The notes: a model not told the origin generated them from the sequence alone. A stretch of 64,000 nt of DNA from an uncultured Acidobacteriota bacterium (GCA_903916735.1 CAIWXX010000054.1:1-64000); one strand, 5' to 3'; shown: positions 17,705 to 27,253, counted from the stretch's first letter. Numbers and translations: made by a program.

Positions 17705-17920
17705 GAGCGCCTTCGCCCAGACGCCGGATTGACGCGATGACTTCGAGGGCTGCGTGCCGGCATAGATCGGAAAGAGTTGGATAATTGAAAAGCAATTCAG
17801 GCCATCTCGTAACATGTCGCTCCCATGCGAAGGCAGGCCTGCCTAGTGTGAATGAGCTCACTCGCAGACTGGCCGACGATATGCACGCCAAGAAACTGCC
17901 GCTCTCTCGAAGGAACGGAT
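17705..17920 (-). pseudogene. Remnant of a pyridine nucleotide-disulphide oxidoreductase (SthA-like)
   Basis: The minus strand encodes two adjoining pieces of the C-terminal dimerisation domain of soluble transhydrogenase/dihydrolipoamide-dehydrogenase-type flavoproteins, in different frames. The first is FLGVHIVGQSASELIH (about 17900-17850), the second LFNYPTLSDLCRHAALEV (about 17800-17745), matching the family pattern LGVHIxGxxAsElIH ... FNYPTLxxxYkxAAxD. A frameshift near 17810 separates them, and nothing of the FAD or NAD domains is visible, so it is a decayed fragment. A downstream frame ending RNNRLARQIL (17530-17690) is not explained. Bases 17333-17530 and 17921-18202 show no recognisable gene. 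Confidence 0.65.
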
Positions 17921-18202
17921 TATTTTCTCTCCCTTTCCCGATTCGATCCACTTCCGGTTCTCTCCATTGCCACCCGGAAAACACACGCCAATCCACTCAC
18001 GACATAGTTCCAATAGCTCGACCATCAGTATCGTTCAGCCGGTCGTGTCAGCCGAGAACGGTTCGGGTTGAGGTGGATGTTTCGGGAACACTCCAGTTGC
18101 TCGGCTCATGCACCGAGCCGACGCGTGATGATGGGCTTTGCTAGGAAAATTGAAAAATTGAAGACACGATTCGCCCCACGTATCTGTTCGACCTCGCGGG
18201 GA

Positions 18203-19555
18203 TCAATTGACGTAGCCCAAAGACCTGAGGTTTTTCTCTTCCTCGGGTGAAGGCGATCGGGCTTTCCATTCCGGTCCGGCCTGCCCGGCATAGCGCATGA
18301 GAATCTCCCGCAAGCGGGATACCGCCTGTTCATTGCCCAGAGGCTGCGGATGCTGCTCCTTCGGATCCCTCACGAGATCATAGAGCTCGAAGGAGTCCCC
18401 TTCGGATTTTGGGGTTCGAATAAGTTTGAAACTCTCAGTGCGCGCTGAGTGGATATGATTTTCGAGAGGCTGAAAGTAGTCGCGCCCAGTGTGCTGCTTC
18501 CTCGCAGGGTGCGCGCTCGAAAAAGCGAGCGGAGGTCGGCCCAGGTCGCCGTCGGCCAGCCGAAGAAGGTTCCGGCCCGGAAATGTTGTAGCACCGGGTG
18601 GAGTGACATGGAGGAGGTCGAGGAGAGTTGGAACGAGATCCACCGTCTCGACGATCGAATCGATTGCGCGAGGAGAAAGTCCGGGTGCGCAGAGTACGAG
18701 CGGAATGCGTATCTGCTCGTCGAAGACCCGGGTGCCATGATTGAACGGCGGCTGGTGGTCATCGAGCGTCTCGCCGTGATCGGAGAGAACGACCAGGACA
18801 GTGGCCGAGAGGTCGATGGCATCGAGTAGTGTCCCGAGCTGGTCGTCGTCATAACGGATCTGCGCATCATAAGCATCGATGAGCTCGTGGACGTGCAGAG
18901 GCCGAGCGCCTCGGAACCAGCGGCCACCGCGCTGGTAGGCTGGTACCCGCTCGGCGATGGGCCCTGGGTCCGAATTGGCGAAAAGGGGCCGGTATGACGG
19001 ATCCGGATCGTAAGGGCCGTGAGCATCGAATAGATGGAGGAAGAGAAATCGCAGGTCTCCGTTCCGTTTCTTCCACCAATCGATGGCCCGGCGGGTGGAC
19101 TCAGCGCCTCCTCTGCGGATTCCAGCGAAATCCGCATCGTACACATCGAATCCCTGGTCCAGGCCGGAGATTTCCGGAATGAGCGGCCAGCCGCTGACAA
19201 AGGCGCCGGTCGACCAACCTGCATCATGAAGAATCTCGGCGAGCGTCACCTGGTCTGCTGCCAGAGCATCGCCGTTGTCGATCGCACCGTGCTTGAAAGG
19301 ATAATGACCCGTCATCATCGATGCGTGCGAGGGGAGGGTGTTCGTCTCCTGCGTGAAAGCCCGGCGGAACAACCAGCCTCGAGCGGCAAGGGCCGAGAAC
19401 CGTGGCGCCGTCGCACGCCCATAGCCGTATATCGGGATGTGATCGGCACGCACTGTGTCGATGGTCACGATGACGAGATTCCTGGGCGGTCGAGAGCAGG
19501 CGGCAGAGGTGATGAAGGAGAGCCAGACGAAGGCGAAACCGACTCTGCTCTTCAA
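18203..19555 (-). CDS. Sulfatase-like alkaline-phosphatase-superfamily lipoprotein
   Basis: Extracytoplasmic hydrolase of the sulfatase fold, about 450 residues. The frame is open to 19738, but a TTG at 19555 gives a classic lipoprotein signal (KSRVGFAFVWLSFITSAAC), so I start there; a GTG at 19588 is an alternative. Metal-site motifs are VTIDTVRADH near the N-terminus and LSDHGETLDDH later. The usual Cys/Ser-x-Pro-x-Arg formylglycine site reads TLPSHASMMTG, with Thr as nucleophile and His instead of Arg, so it is unlikely to be a formylglycine sulfatase. Thr-type members act as phosphatases, phosphodiesterases or phosphotransferases. It ends with the motif LRSLGYVN. Confidence 0.85.
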   Translation of the reverse strand: MKSRVGFAFVWLSFITSAACSRPPRNLVIVTIDTVRADHIPIYGYGRATAPRFSALAARGWLFRRAFTQETNTLPSHASMMTGHYPFKHGAIDNGDALAADQVTLAEILHDAGWSTGAFVSGWPLIPEISGLDQGFDVYDADFAGIRRGGAESTRRAIDWWKKRNGDLRFLFLHLFDAHGPYDPDPSYRPLFANSDPGPIAERVPAYQRGGRWFRGARPLHVHELIDAYDAQIRYDDDQLGTLLDAIDLSATVLVVLSDHGETLDDHQPPFNHGTRVFDEQIRIPLVLCAPGLSPRAIDSIVETVDLVPTLLDLLHVTPPGATTFPGRNLLRLADGDLGRPPLAFSSAHPARKQHTGRDYFQPLENHIHSARTESFKLIRTPKSEGDSFELYDLVRDPKEQHPQPLGNEQAVSRLREILMRYAGQAGPEWKARSPSPEEEKNLRSLGYVN

Positions 19556-20283
19556 GTAGTGGGGACCATCCGGACCATGAGAGCCCACTTTGCGACAATT
19601 CCCCCATCCGAATGTGCTCACCTCCGGCCTTACACCAGGGACGGCCGGATGGTTCGTGGACGAAAGCACCCCAACACGATACGAGGACAAGGTCGTTGCG
19701 TCAAGCTCTTCGCAAGGCCCCCCCACGGTAGTGGCCAAGTCTGGGACGATATGGATCTGAGGCTGTCAGCTTGTTGCGGTTCATCAGGGATCACTTGAGA
19801 GTCTTCGATCGACAGGCCTCAATTCGTAACGTACTCGAGTCTGCAAGAATCCTGCAAAAATATATATGTCAAATTATGTATGGTCCCAGAACGGTGCCGA
19901 TATTCTATTGACTCCTTCAGCCTATCCGAATGCGGCATAGCCGCAACCAAACAAGATGGCTTCGAAAACCATCGCACCCAAACCTCTCAGGAATGCAGGA
20001 AGAGAAGAGAAGAAAGCAGGAACGGATTTTGATATTGACCGGCGGAGGTTTCATAAGTCATTCCTGCATTCTTTTCTTCCTGGCTTCCGGAGAGGAATTC
20101 ACGATTCCGCCTTATCACAATGTTTGCCGTTTTGTGCACAGATTTAGCCGATCAGATACTAACCGCCACCATCAAGTTGAATATCGTCGACGAACCCGGG
20201 CAAAAACGCATGTCCTCGCGGAAAGACGCCCTGATCTCTACGAGCTGGGGTAATCCGACAGGCGGCGAAGATCCACCGGTCCG
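19556..20283. other. Intergenic region containing a dispersed repeat
   Basis: No gene recognised. The central part (19990-20163) is a member of the dispersed repeat family described separately. The rest (19556-19989 and 20164-20283) shows nothing I can name, apart from probable promoter sequence for the lipoprotein gene. Confidence 0.4.
19990..20163 (+). repeat. Dispersed repeat family, copy R1
   Basis: It begins with GGAATGCAGGAA and contains the inverted TTCCTGCATTC, then the block CTTCCTGGCTTC..GAGAGG, then AATTCACGATT, and a tail TTTGTGCACAGATTT..CCGATCAGATACTAA. The tail matches copy R4 (47420-47450) almost base for base. It is probably a non-autonomous mobile or REP-like element. Confidence 0.7.
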
Positions 20284-21111
20284 CTACACTTCGATGTGAA
20301 AAAACCCTTTGAGACCGAAGCCGAAGATGATGGAGAGAATGAAGAAGGCAATGAGCCAGTTGATGGCGTAGCCGAAGAAATTCAGGTCGTGGGGCGCGTA
20401 AGCGATTTCAACCTTGGTCACCGGCACGTTCTGCGGGATGGCTGGTTCTCCCGGATCAATCAGCCGATCGAGGAATTGATTCCTAACTCTCGCCGTCGAA
20501 ACCTTGGCGAATGGGTTTGCGGAGACTACAACCTGCTTCGTGAATGACTGATTATCGACCTTGAACGTCAATGCATGAAGCCCTTCCTGGAGCCCCTTCA
20601 CTCGCCAGTCGATTTCTTTTTCATCTTCCATCCGCAAAGCCGGAGTCTCAATTTGTATGCCCGGAGACGGCTGCACAGTGAGATCGCTCTGAAGCGGGCT
20701 CTGTTCCATTGTCACCTTCAAAAGCGCGGACTCCCCTGGTTTCAAGGGCCGGCAACCAAACCAAAGATCAAGCTGGATCAGGATGAGCACGATAGGAATC
20801 ATCATGACGAGCATCGGTTTCAGGGCATAAAACATGTATTTGGCGTTATAGCCGAGTATCTTCTTCTGAGCTTGTAAAGTAACCTGGAAGTTATCCTTGT
20901 AAAGACGGAGTTCGAGCAAGTGGGCCTTGATCTTGTCCTTGACCTTCTTGATTCCCTCCTGGTTGGAAGAGTACTTGTAGACCCAGAGCATCAGGAGCGC
21001 CGTCAGAAGAGAGACGACGATCATTCCCACCCAGGGATTCATGTTCTTGAAAGGAAAAAGTAAAAGATCAAATGCTTTTCCGAAGATAAAATTAATTGCT
21101 GAAGCCATCAT
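20284..21111 (-). CDS. Oxa1/EMC3 (DUF106)-like membrane protein
   Basis: A 275-residue membrane protein. TM1 spans about 27-45 (WVGMIVVSLLTALLMLWVY), a charged helical hairpin covers 50-90, TM2 is about 99-118 (PMLVMMIPIVLILIQLDLWF), a periplasmic beta-rich domain follows (about 122-245), and a last TM is at 248-268. The N-terminal third (helix, cytosolic coiled coil, Pro-containing helix) resembles the DUF106/EMC3/YidC insertase superfamily. The periplasmic domain and final helix are additions not usual there. It is the last gene of the minus-strand phosphodiesterase/cysDN group, 137 bp after the small RHH-like gene. The function is a guess from topology. Confidence 0.6.
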   Translation of the reverse strand: MMASAINFIFGKAFDLLLFPFKNMNPWVGMIVVSLLTALLMLWVYKYSSNQEGIKKVKDKIKAHLLELRLYKDNFQVTLQAQKKILGYNAKYMFYALKPMLVMMIPIVLILIQLDLWFGCRPLKPGESALLKVTMEQSPLQSDLTVQPSPGIQIETPALRMEDEKEIDWRVKGLQEGLHALTFKVDNQSFTKQVVVSANPFAKVSTARVRNQFLDRLIDPGEPAIPQNVPVTKVEIAYAPHDLNFFGYAINWLIAFFILSIIFGFGLKGFFHIEV

Positions 21112-21170
21112 ATACCTGCACCGCTGAGTTCAAATGACTCGTGAGATGAAAAGGTTCAAAACGTTGACGC

Positions 21171-21518
21171 CGACGTCCACGCTATCCTGTGTGATTGTTG
21201 TCATGCAATGACCATCGCTCCGGGTTTCATCATTGTGAATGAAGCGGACTAGGATATGTAACCGAGGCCCTTCAACTTCTTCTTGATTTCCTCTTCACTC
21301 TGGGCTTCGTCGAGCTTGGATAGTTCCTTGTCCAAACAATGCGTGATGAATTCCTCGGGTGAAGAATAGCCGGCAAGGCCTGCGAATTTTTTCACCCGTT
21401 CGTACAATTCTTTTTCGAGCTTGACTTTAACCGCGCCCATTGATGACTCCTTGCTTAATCGTTTTCAAAGGATCGTGCATTTTTCAAAACCGCCACCACA
21501 ACATCACCGACGTCCACG
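21171..21518. promoter_or_regulatory. Two CCGACGTCCACGCT motifs upstream of genes in this group
   Basis: The same 14-base sequence CCGACGTCCACGCT occurs at 21170-21183, upstream of the Oxa1/EMC3-like gene, and at 21507-21520, upstream of the small RHH-like gene. The second copy sits inside a perfect CCACAACA/TGTTGTGG hairpin (21497-21527). The centre GACGTC is palindromic. Related copies lie at 27254-27264 and 27303-27313. They are probably operator or RNA-structure elements; no regulator is identified. Confidence 0.5.
21249..21440 (-). CDS. Small ribbon-helix-helix-like protein
   Basis: A 63-residue protein (MGAVKVKLEKELYERVKKFA, then GLAGYSSPEEFITHCLDKEL) with a basic beta-strand followed by two helices, as in ribbon-helix-helix DNA-binding proteins. 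The C-terminal tail KKLKGLGYIS carries the LGY motif shared with sulfatase and CysD tails in this window. GGAG lies about eight bases upstream of the ATG. It is placed between the phosphodiesterase trio and the membrane protein; it could regulate this group through the CGACGTCCACG sites, which is inference. Confidence 0.7.
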   Translation of the reverse strand: MGAVKVKLEKELYERVKKFAGLAGYSSPEEFITHCLDKELSKLDEAQSEEEIKKKLKGLGYIS

Positions 21519-21585
21519 CTGTTGTGGGAGCAAGACGGGGATTTTATTCTCATCTTGCCCATTACAATTCGCAACATAATGGCGC

Positions 21586-23580
21586 CTAGGCAGGGAACTG
21601 CAGAACATTCTTGCCCACCATCCCGGCCGGTTTTTCGATTCCGAAGACCTGCAGGATGCTGGCAGTGAGATCGCAGAGTGAAGGGAAGTCGGCATTCACT
21701 TTGCCGTTTGTGAAAAGGATTCCCGGGATGACGTCTGGATCCATGCAGTGATCGCCGCTCCACTTCTCCATATTATTTTCGAGGACATTCATCGGAACCT
21801 TCCCCAGCGGTGTCGACCATGAGGAACGATAACCGCGGTTATAACCGACAAGGATATCCGGAGCTTCTTTGACATAGAGCCCCTGATAAACATCGGACGC
21901 GACATAGGCCTTCGTGATCACTTGTTGGCCCGTAAGCGGATCAGTGACAGCTTCCAGCTTCTGCGCAATTTCGCGGACGAGACTTTCCTTATCCACGCCG
22001 GGCTCCACGATTCCCCTCCCCTCCCGTCCTCGCACGTTGACATACAGACCATTCAGACCGATGGCATAGGCCCGTGTGCGTGACCAGTCGGTGTTTTGGA
22101 GATAGACCGCGTCCCGTAACCTTTCGCTGATGAGCTTCATGTAGCCGCTTTCCTTGAGCCACGTGTTGAGGTTGAAGGCGCGGTGGAATGGAGTGAACCC
22201 GTGATCCGACATGACGATGATGAGCGTATCCTTATCCGCTTTGCTCAGCACCTTGGCGAGGAACCCATCCATTTCGGCATAGATGTTCTCGATCGCGTTC
22301 CCATATTTTTGCGCCAGAAGCGGATCATAGGCTGGATGGTCCTTATCGATACAGCGCCAGAACATATGCTGCCGCTGATCGGTGCTCGAAAAATAGTAGA
22401 AGAGAAGGCCTGAATCGAACCGGCCCAATTCATAATCGAAGATCGCTCGATCTTCTTCCAGAACGCTATCATCTTGGGTCAAGAAATCCCCATCGTCGAA
22501 GATGCCATGATCAAGCGCCTTGGTATCCGCAGGCAGGCCTTTCGTGTAGAAAGGCCCGAACTTCGCATTCAGTTCCTTGGCGTAACTTTCCGGGGTCGAA
22601 ATGGGGAGAGCAGGATTGCCGGGATCGATGTTCACGGGAGAGACATAGAGCTTGAATTCGGGATGTGCCTGCTTGAGGTAAAATTTGCAGATTCCGCCGA
22701 CACTCTGCGTTGGGATCATCGGAAAATGAATCTGCTTCCAGCCGCTCCATTCCCCTTCTCTCAGAATGAATTCATGATCCTGAATGCGAACCTTCGCAAC
22801 CCGATTCATGGGGTCGACAAAGACCGTGAAATCGATGAAGGTATCCTGTTTTTCATTCTTAAAGGGGTTCGGTGGCCCAAATAGCTTGGCCTCCACTTTG
22901 CCTCTGACGACACTGACATCGAAGACCGCCCCGCCATCCATGTTTTCCATGAGCACCGTGTGCTGCGTTGTATAGTAGCTGAAGGTGCCGTAGCCGCCCA
23001 GGATATCGGGAGTCCCCATTCCTGAAACTGTCCGTTGCTTTGTTGGAGCCGGGGGATAATTGGAGGGCATCTTATAAAGAGTGGCCGGTATGTCGTGCCT
23101 TTCCAAAATCTGCCAGAAGGCCTCGCCCTTTCGAAGCAGCTCCACGCCGCCTCCAGACATAGGAAAAACATAATCCCCAATCTTGATTGTCTTCGTCGAC
23201 GGCTTCGTCAGAGAGGTTGAAAGAAAAGGAAGATAGTTTTCGGGATTCCTGTGAATGAAGTCGAAGATGCCGTGCCCGCCCGGATTCATGCCGGTGATGA
23301 AATTCGACCAGGCCACGGGGCTCTGCGGCGGCGTGCTTGTTCGCAGCGGTCTGAAGGCTCCTTGACGCGCCAGCGTCTCGAAATGCGGCAGTCGCCCCAT
23401 CTTCATGAACACATCCGTGAGATGCGGATCCATCCCATCGCAGCCGAGAATGATGACCTTATTCCTAGTCTCTCTTTTCCCCAGAACTCTGGCGACGACG
23501 TCGGGCGTGTTTCCGAGAGCGAGGATGGAGCCTGCCGCGAGGCCCATTTGCACGAACTCTCTCCGATCCAGCTTTCTCAT
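21586..23580 (-). CDS. Tat-exported type I phosphodiesterase/nucleotide pyrophosphatase family protein
   Basis: A 664-residue alkaline-phosphatase-superfamily enzyme exported by the Tat path (LDRREFVQMGLAAGSILAL; Arg6-Arg7). The first metal Asp is in VIILGCDGMDPHLTD, the probable nucleophile region is PPQSPVAWSNFITGMNPGGH, and the later metal site is VMSDHGFTPFHRAFNLNTWL. Family members hydrolyse phosphodiester or pyrophosphate bonds of nucleotides, lipids or glycans; the substrate is unknown. It lies 25 bp after a paralogue (23606-25702), and both end with a segment describing trafficking-neutral beta strands rather than extra domains. Conserved stretches such as YAIGLNGLYVNVRGREGRGI are shared with that paralogue. 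Confidence 0.9.
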   Translation of the reverse strand: MRKLDRREFVQMGLAAGSILALGNTPDVVARVLGKRETRNKVIILGCDGMDPHLTDVFMKMGRLPHFETLARQGAFRPLRTSTPPQSPVAWSNFITGMNPGGHGIFDFIHRNPENYLPFLSTSLTKPSTKTIKIGDYVFPMSGGGVELLRKGEAFWQILERHDIPATLYKMPSNYPPAPTKQRTVSGMGTPDILGGYGTFSYYTTQHTVLMENMDGGAVFDVSVVRGKVEAKLFGPPNPFKNEKQDTFIDFTVFVDPMNRVAKVRIQDHEFILREGEWSGWKQIHFPMIPTQSVGGICKFYLKQAHPEFKLYVSPVNIDPGNPALPISTPESYAKELNAKFGPFYTKGLPADTKALDHGIFDDGDFLTQDDSVLEEDRAIFDYELGRFDSGLLFYYFSSTDQRQHMFWRCIDKDHPAYDPLLAQKYGNAIENIYAEMDGFLAKVLSKADKDTLIIVMSDHGFTPFHRAFNLNTWLKESGYMKLISERLRDAVYLQNTDWSRTRAYAIGLNGLYVNVRGREGRGIVEPGVDKESLVREIAQKLEAVTDPLTGQQVITKAYVASDVYQGLYVKEAPDILVGYNRGYRSSWSTPLGKVPMNVLENNMEKWSGDHCMDPDVIPGILFTNGKVNADFPSLCDLTASILQVFGIEKPAGMVGKNVLQFPA

Positions 23581-23605
23581 CGTTTGACTCCTTTTGCCCT
23601 GCCGA

Positions 23606-25702
23606 TCACGATTCCATCAAAGCGTCGCCGTCCATATGGGGAGGTGGTTTCAGCCCGAAGAGAGTGAGCACTGTCGGTGCGATGTCGACAATGCATGGAT
23701 TTTTCTTATTGATCTTGCGATTGGAGAAGAAGATCCCCGGCACCAGGGCAGGGTCTATACAGTGATCTCCACTCCAGGCTTTTATATTATCTTCGATGAC
23801 AATCCGATTCACTTTCCCCTTCACTCCGTCCCATGACGCTCGATAGCCTATATTATAGCCAATGATGAGATCGGGTGCGTTTTCCTTATAGGGCCCGCCG
23901 GGAAGATCATCCTTATCGTACACCTTGCTCATGGCCTTTTCGCCACGTTCATCATCGTACAGAAGCGTGAGCTTTTCGATGAGCTCATTCCTGAGCACCT
24001 TGGCCTCTTCGCCTGCCTCGACGATCCCCTGCGCTTCCCGTCCGACCTGGTTCAGGTAGAGCCCCCCGAGGCCGATGGCATAGGCTTTGGTCCTCTCCCA
24101 ATCCACATCCTTGAACCATTCTCCGCTTTCGGTCATCCCATCTTTCAGGGAAAGATAGCCGTTCACGTAGAGCCATGAATTGATGTTGACTCCACGGCGG
24201 AACGATTTGAAACCGTGATCCGACATGACGATGAGGACGGTCTTGTCATCCAGTCTCGATTGCGTCTTGCCCACAAGCTCGTCCATGTTCGCATAAAGGT
24301 CCTCGATGACTTTCGCGCTCAAGGCACACTGCCCGTTTTTGAGCGCCGGGTGAGCCGGATCCAGGTAGCGGAAGAACATGTGCTGGATGCTGTCGGTGGT
24401 TTCAAAGACGCACGCCGCGACACCCCTCTGCGTCTTGTCGATGGCGTTAAAGAACATCCCTTCCCATTCCCGGTGATTGGAGTAGGTCAGTTCGAGGAAT
24501 GCCTCTTCGCTGAGCGCGCCCTCGTTGAGCGCCCATGTGTCATTGGCTTCTCCAAGGGTGATGAAACTCCCGAGGAGTTTTGAGAGGTAGATGGAATAGA
24601 AAGAGGGGTGCGAAATGGGGAGAGCCGGTTTCTCAGGATCGATATTAAGCGGTGTCAGATACATTTCGAAATGAGGATGAATCTGCGAGACGTAGAAGCG
24701 CGCCGTTGAGCTGATGGTGAGGCCGAGTCCCGGGTGGAAGGACAGCTTTTTCCATTCGGAAAAAACGCCCTTCTTCAAACAAAAGGTCTGGCCCGAAACG
24801 GTGATGTGCGCTTCATCTTTCTCCCGGTCCAGACGAATCTTGAGAGGCAGCCGGATCTCCTCGACCTTCTTGAGCATCGTATTTTCTGGGCCTGAGATGA
24901 ATGTGTCGACTTGCCCGTCTTTGACATCGACCGGCAGAATAACTCCCCCTTCGTGCTCCTTCACTTTTTCCAAGTCCGTTGTGTAGAAGAAGAACGTCCC
25001 CTGACTTCCCTTCAAATCTGGCGCGCACATGCCGGAGAGGAGATGTCCGTTGAATTTTTCGGGAGGGAAGGTGATCGGCACTCTCAGGATTGTCGAGAAA
25101 ATGTTGCTATCGCCGAGTATCTTCCAGAAAGGAACGCTCTTGCGCATCCCTTTGATCTCGGGCTTCGAAATCGGGATGTTGTATTTACCGATGGAGAAAA
25201 CTCGCTTCGGTTTGCTGATGCTGGCTGATGAAAGATCGGGAAGATACGTTCTCGGATCGCGACTCAAAAAATCGAAAATATTGTGTTTGGCCGGATGCGC
25301 TCCCGTCATGAAGGAAGACCAGGCCACAGGCGATATGGACGGTATCGTGGTTCGGAGCGGCGCGTAGGATCCTTCTTCTTTCAGACGAGATAGATGAGGG
25401 AGCTTCCCTTCGGCCATGTACTTGTCCACGAGCATCGGGTCCATGCCATCGAGGCCCAGGATGATGACCTTGTCAATTGTGCTCTTCCCAAGGATCCTCC
25501 TCCTTTTTAACTTCCGGTACACAAATCGGAAGGGCCATGCCAGCAAGGAAAAAACAGCGAGCACCAGGACCATGAAAAGAGTGAAGAAAGATGAGATGAA
25601 GGCGAAGCCGGCGCCGGGCCCGACATAGGCCATCAACGGGAACGGAAGGAGCGTGAAGGCGATCAGGCATATGAGGAATCGTATCGATCTGCTTCTATTC
25701 AT
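23606..25702 (-). CDS. Membrane-anchored type I phosphodiesterase/nucleotide pyrophosphatase family protein
   Basis: A 698-residue paralogue of the Tat-exported enzyme. Two hydrophobic segments at the N-terminus (about 8-25 and 33-58, around VGPGAGFAFISSFFTLFMVL) anchor it. The catalytic domain starts at about 78 with VIILGLDGMDPMLVDKY, followed by PSISPVAWSSFMTGAHPAKH and VMSDHGFKSFRRGVNINSWL. The VGPGAGF segment between hydrophobic stretches is typical of a family found beside such enzymes. The gene starts 10 bp after the cytoplasmic paralogue, so the trio is one transcription unit. The substrate is not predicted. Confidence 0.9.
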   Translation of the reverse strand: MNRSRSIRFLICLIAFTLLPFPLMAYVGPGAGFAFISSFFTLFMVLVLAVFSLLAWPFRFVYRKLKRRRILGKSTIDKVIILGLDGMDPMLVDKYMAEGKLPHLSRLKEEGSYAPLRTTIPSISPVAWSSFMTGAHPAKHNIFDFLSRDPRTYLPDLSSASISKPKRVFSIGKYNIPISKPEIKGMRKSVPFWKILGDSNIFSTILRVPITFPPEKFNGHLLSGMCAPDLKGSQGTFFFYTTDLEKVKEHEGGVILPVDVKDGQVDTFISGPENTMLKKVEEIRLPLKIRLDREKDEAHITVSGQTFCLKKGVFSEWKKLSFHPGLGLTISSTARFYVSQIHPHFEMYLTPLNIDPEKPALPISHPSFYSIYLSKLLGSFITLGEANDTWALNEGALSEEAFLELTYSNHREWEGMFFNAIDKTQRGVAACVFETTDSIQHMFFRYLDPAHPALKNGQCALSAKVIEDLYANMDELVGKTQSRLDDKTVLIVMSDHGFKSFRRGVNINSWLYVNGYLSLKDGMTESGEWFKDVDWERTKAYAIGLGGLYLNQVGREAQGIVEAGEEAKVLRNELIEKLTLLYDDERGEKAMSKVYDKDDLPGGPYKENAPDLIIGYNIGYRASWDGVKGKVNRIVIEDNIKAWSGDHCIDPALVPGIFFSNRKINKKNPCIVDIAPTVLTLFGLKPPPHMDGDALMES

Positions 25703-25712
25703 GGCGGGTTTA

Positions 25713-27017
25713 TCACTCTTCCGAAAATCGATTCACAATGATCTTCGCCAGGCGCGAAATGGAGAGATCAGCGCCGTGATCATCCTTGGCCCAGAAGAAG
25801 GCGTCATCCCACGTGTGCATTCCCTGAAGCTCCGTCCGGTCGAAGATCTTCTTTTTCCCGACAGCGCCCTTCAAGTCAAATCCATACTCGGACAGGACGA
25901 TCAGGTCGGGGCCTTTGGCGGTGAGGGGGCCGGAGTAGATGTCATCGATGTCGAAGACTTTTCTCACGACTTTCCTGCCGTTGTATTCCAGGGCGAGAAG
26001 CCGACGGCTGATCTCTTCCTTGAGTGATTTCTTGTCCGCTTCATCGACGGTGCCGAGGGGGAATTTTCCCTTCAGATTCAGATAGACGCGGTTGGGATCG
26101 AGAACAAAGGCCTTGCTGTCGGCGGAAATATCCTTGAGCTCGGTGGCTTCTGGAATCTCGAACGCCAGCAATCCTTCCTGCTGGAGCCAGGTGTTTAAAT
26201 GGACTTCCTGCTCGATCCCGGTGAAGCCGTGATCGGAGAGAAGGAAGAGACCTTCTTCCCCATCGGTCAGTTTTTGGAAAGATGCCACCAGTTCGCCGAC
26301 AAAAGCATCCACCTTCTGATAATAGCCGATGAAGTCTTTGTGATATTTGTTGGCGTCATCGCCGTAGGCATTCCATAGGTAATGCTGTATCCGGTCGGTT
26401 CCTGTGATGACGAACTCGAAGAAGTCCCATTCTTCCTTCCAGAAAAGATCCAACGCTCCACGGCTTGACGCGAGTGCCTTGTCAAGATCCGAGAGAAGAA
26501 AGTCGGGATCTTGTCTCGCCTTCATGGTATCGATGTCTATCATGTACTTCATTCTCTCGAGCGAGGCGAGATAAGAGAGAGGGCGAACGGACTTGGCGAG
26601 CTCGATGGCGACAAAGCCCGACACGATGGCGCCTCCCTTGATCTCCTTGGCAGGGTAGGTCGAAGGCTGATTGATAACGATGCAACGCTTGCCTTTTTCA
26701 GCGAGGAGGTCCCAAAAGGTCTTTTCTTTGACGGAGAGATAGTTCGGAAAACGCAGCTTGTATGAATTCGCCCAGAGGTCTGTAAACCCGAAGATCCCGT
26801 GAGTGCCGGGGTTTGTCCCCGTCATGAAATCAGTCCAACTCACCGCGGAGATCTCCGGCAAGCTGGCTTTCATCTGATGAAGGTGGCCTGATTGGAGGAG
26901 TTTCTCCATGGAAGGAATGAGACCTTTGCCGGCCATCTCTTTCAGGAGAGTGTACGGAACGCCGTCAAGGCCAATGACACAAACTCGATTTTTCTTCTTC
27001 CTGCTGAAAAGACCCAT
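25713..27017 (-). CDS. Cytoplasmic type I phosphodiesterase/nucleotide pyrophosphatase family protein
   Basis: A 434-residue, shorter paralogue without signal peptide or membrane helix (MGLFSRKKKNRVCVIGLDGV). The metal and nucleophile motifs are retained: VIGLDGVPYTLL, PEISAVSWTDFMTGTNPGTH and FLLSDHGFTGIEQEVHLNTW. It is first of the three tandem alkaline-phosphatase-fold genes, so cytoplasmic, membrane and exported forms are encoded together. The 337-bp upstream gap separates it from cysN and contains two CGTGGACGT-type sites. A role in nucleotide (for example sulfonucleotide) hydrolysis is suggested only by the cysDN neighbourhood. Confidence 0.88.
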   Translation of the reverse strand: MGLFSRKKKNRVCVIGLDGVPYTLLKEMAGKGLIPSMEKLLQSGHLHQMKASLPEISAVSWTDFMTGTNPGTHGIFGFTDLWANSYKLRFPNYLSVKEKTFWDLLAEKGKRCIVINQPSTYPAKEIKGGAIVSGFVAIELAKSVRPLSYLASLERMKYMIDIDTMKARQDPDFLLSDLDKALASSRGALDLFWKEEWDFFEFVITGTDRIQHYLWNAYGDDANKYHKDFIGYYQKVDAFVGELVASFQKLTDGEEGLFLLSDHGFTGIEQEVHLNTWLQQEGLLAFEIPEATELKDISADSKAFVLDPNRVYLNLKGKFPLGTVDEADKKSLKEEISRRLLALEYNGRKVVRKVFDIDDIYSGPLTAKGPDLIVLSEYGFDLKGAVGKKKIFDRTELQGMHTWDDAFFWAKDDHGADLSISRLAKIIVNRFSEE

Positions 27018-27253
27018 CTGATCCCCTCCCTAGCCTCACCGCTGCTTGTCTAGCAACAGCTGCGAGTTCTCACTAACTTTTTTCTGAACCCATGATTGAT
27101 TGATCAAGCCCACCTAAAACTGCTGCATGAACAGCTTTTGCCCGGCCTAAAATAAACCACAACGGGCATACAATTCTTTATGGCAACGGCATGATCGGAA
27201 GAATAAGTGGATCCTCTGATGCATGCCATCCCTGACAAACTGCTTACAGCGTG

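Noticed and set aside
17745-17830. LFNYPTL motif that at first suggested an acyl-carrier domain of a modular synthase
   Set aside because: The adjoining LGVHIVGQSASELIH shows a pyridine nucleotide-disulphide oxidoreductase C-terminus, where FNYPTL is also conserved.
19034-19798. A 254-codon plus-strand frame opposite the sulfatase-like gene
   Set aside because: Antisense to conserved metal-site sequence; no domain.
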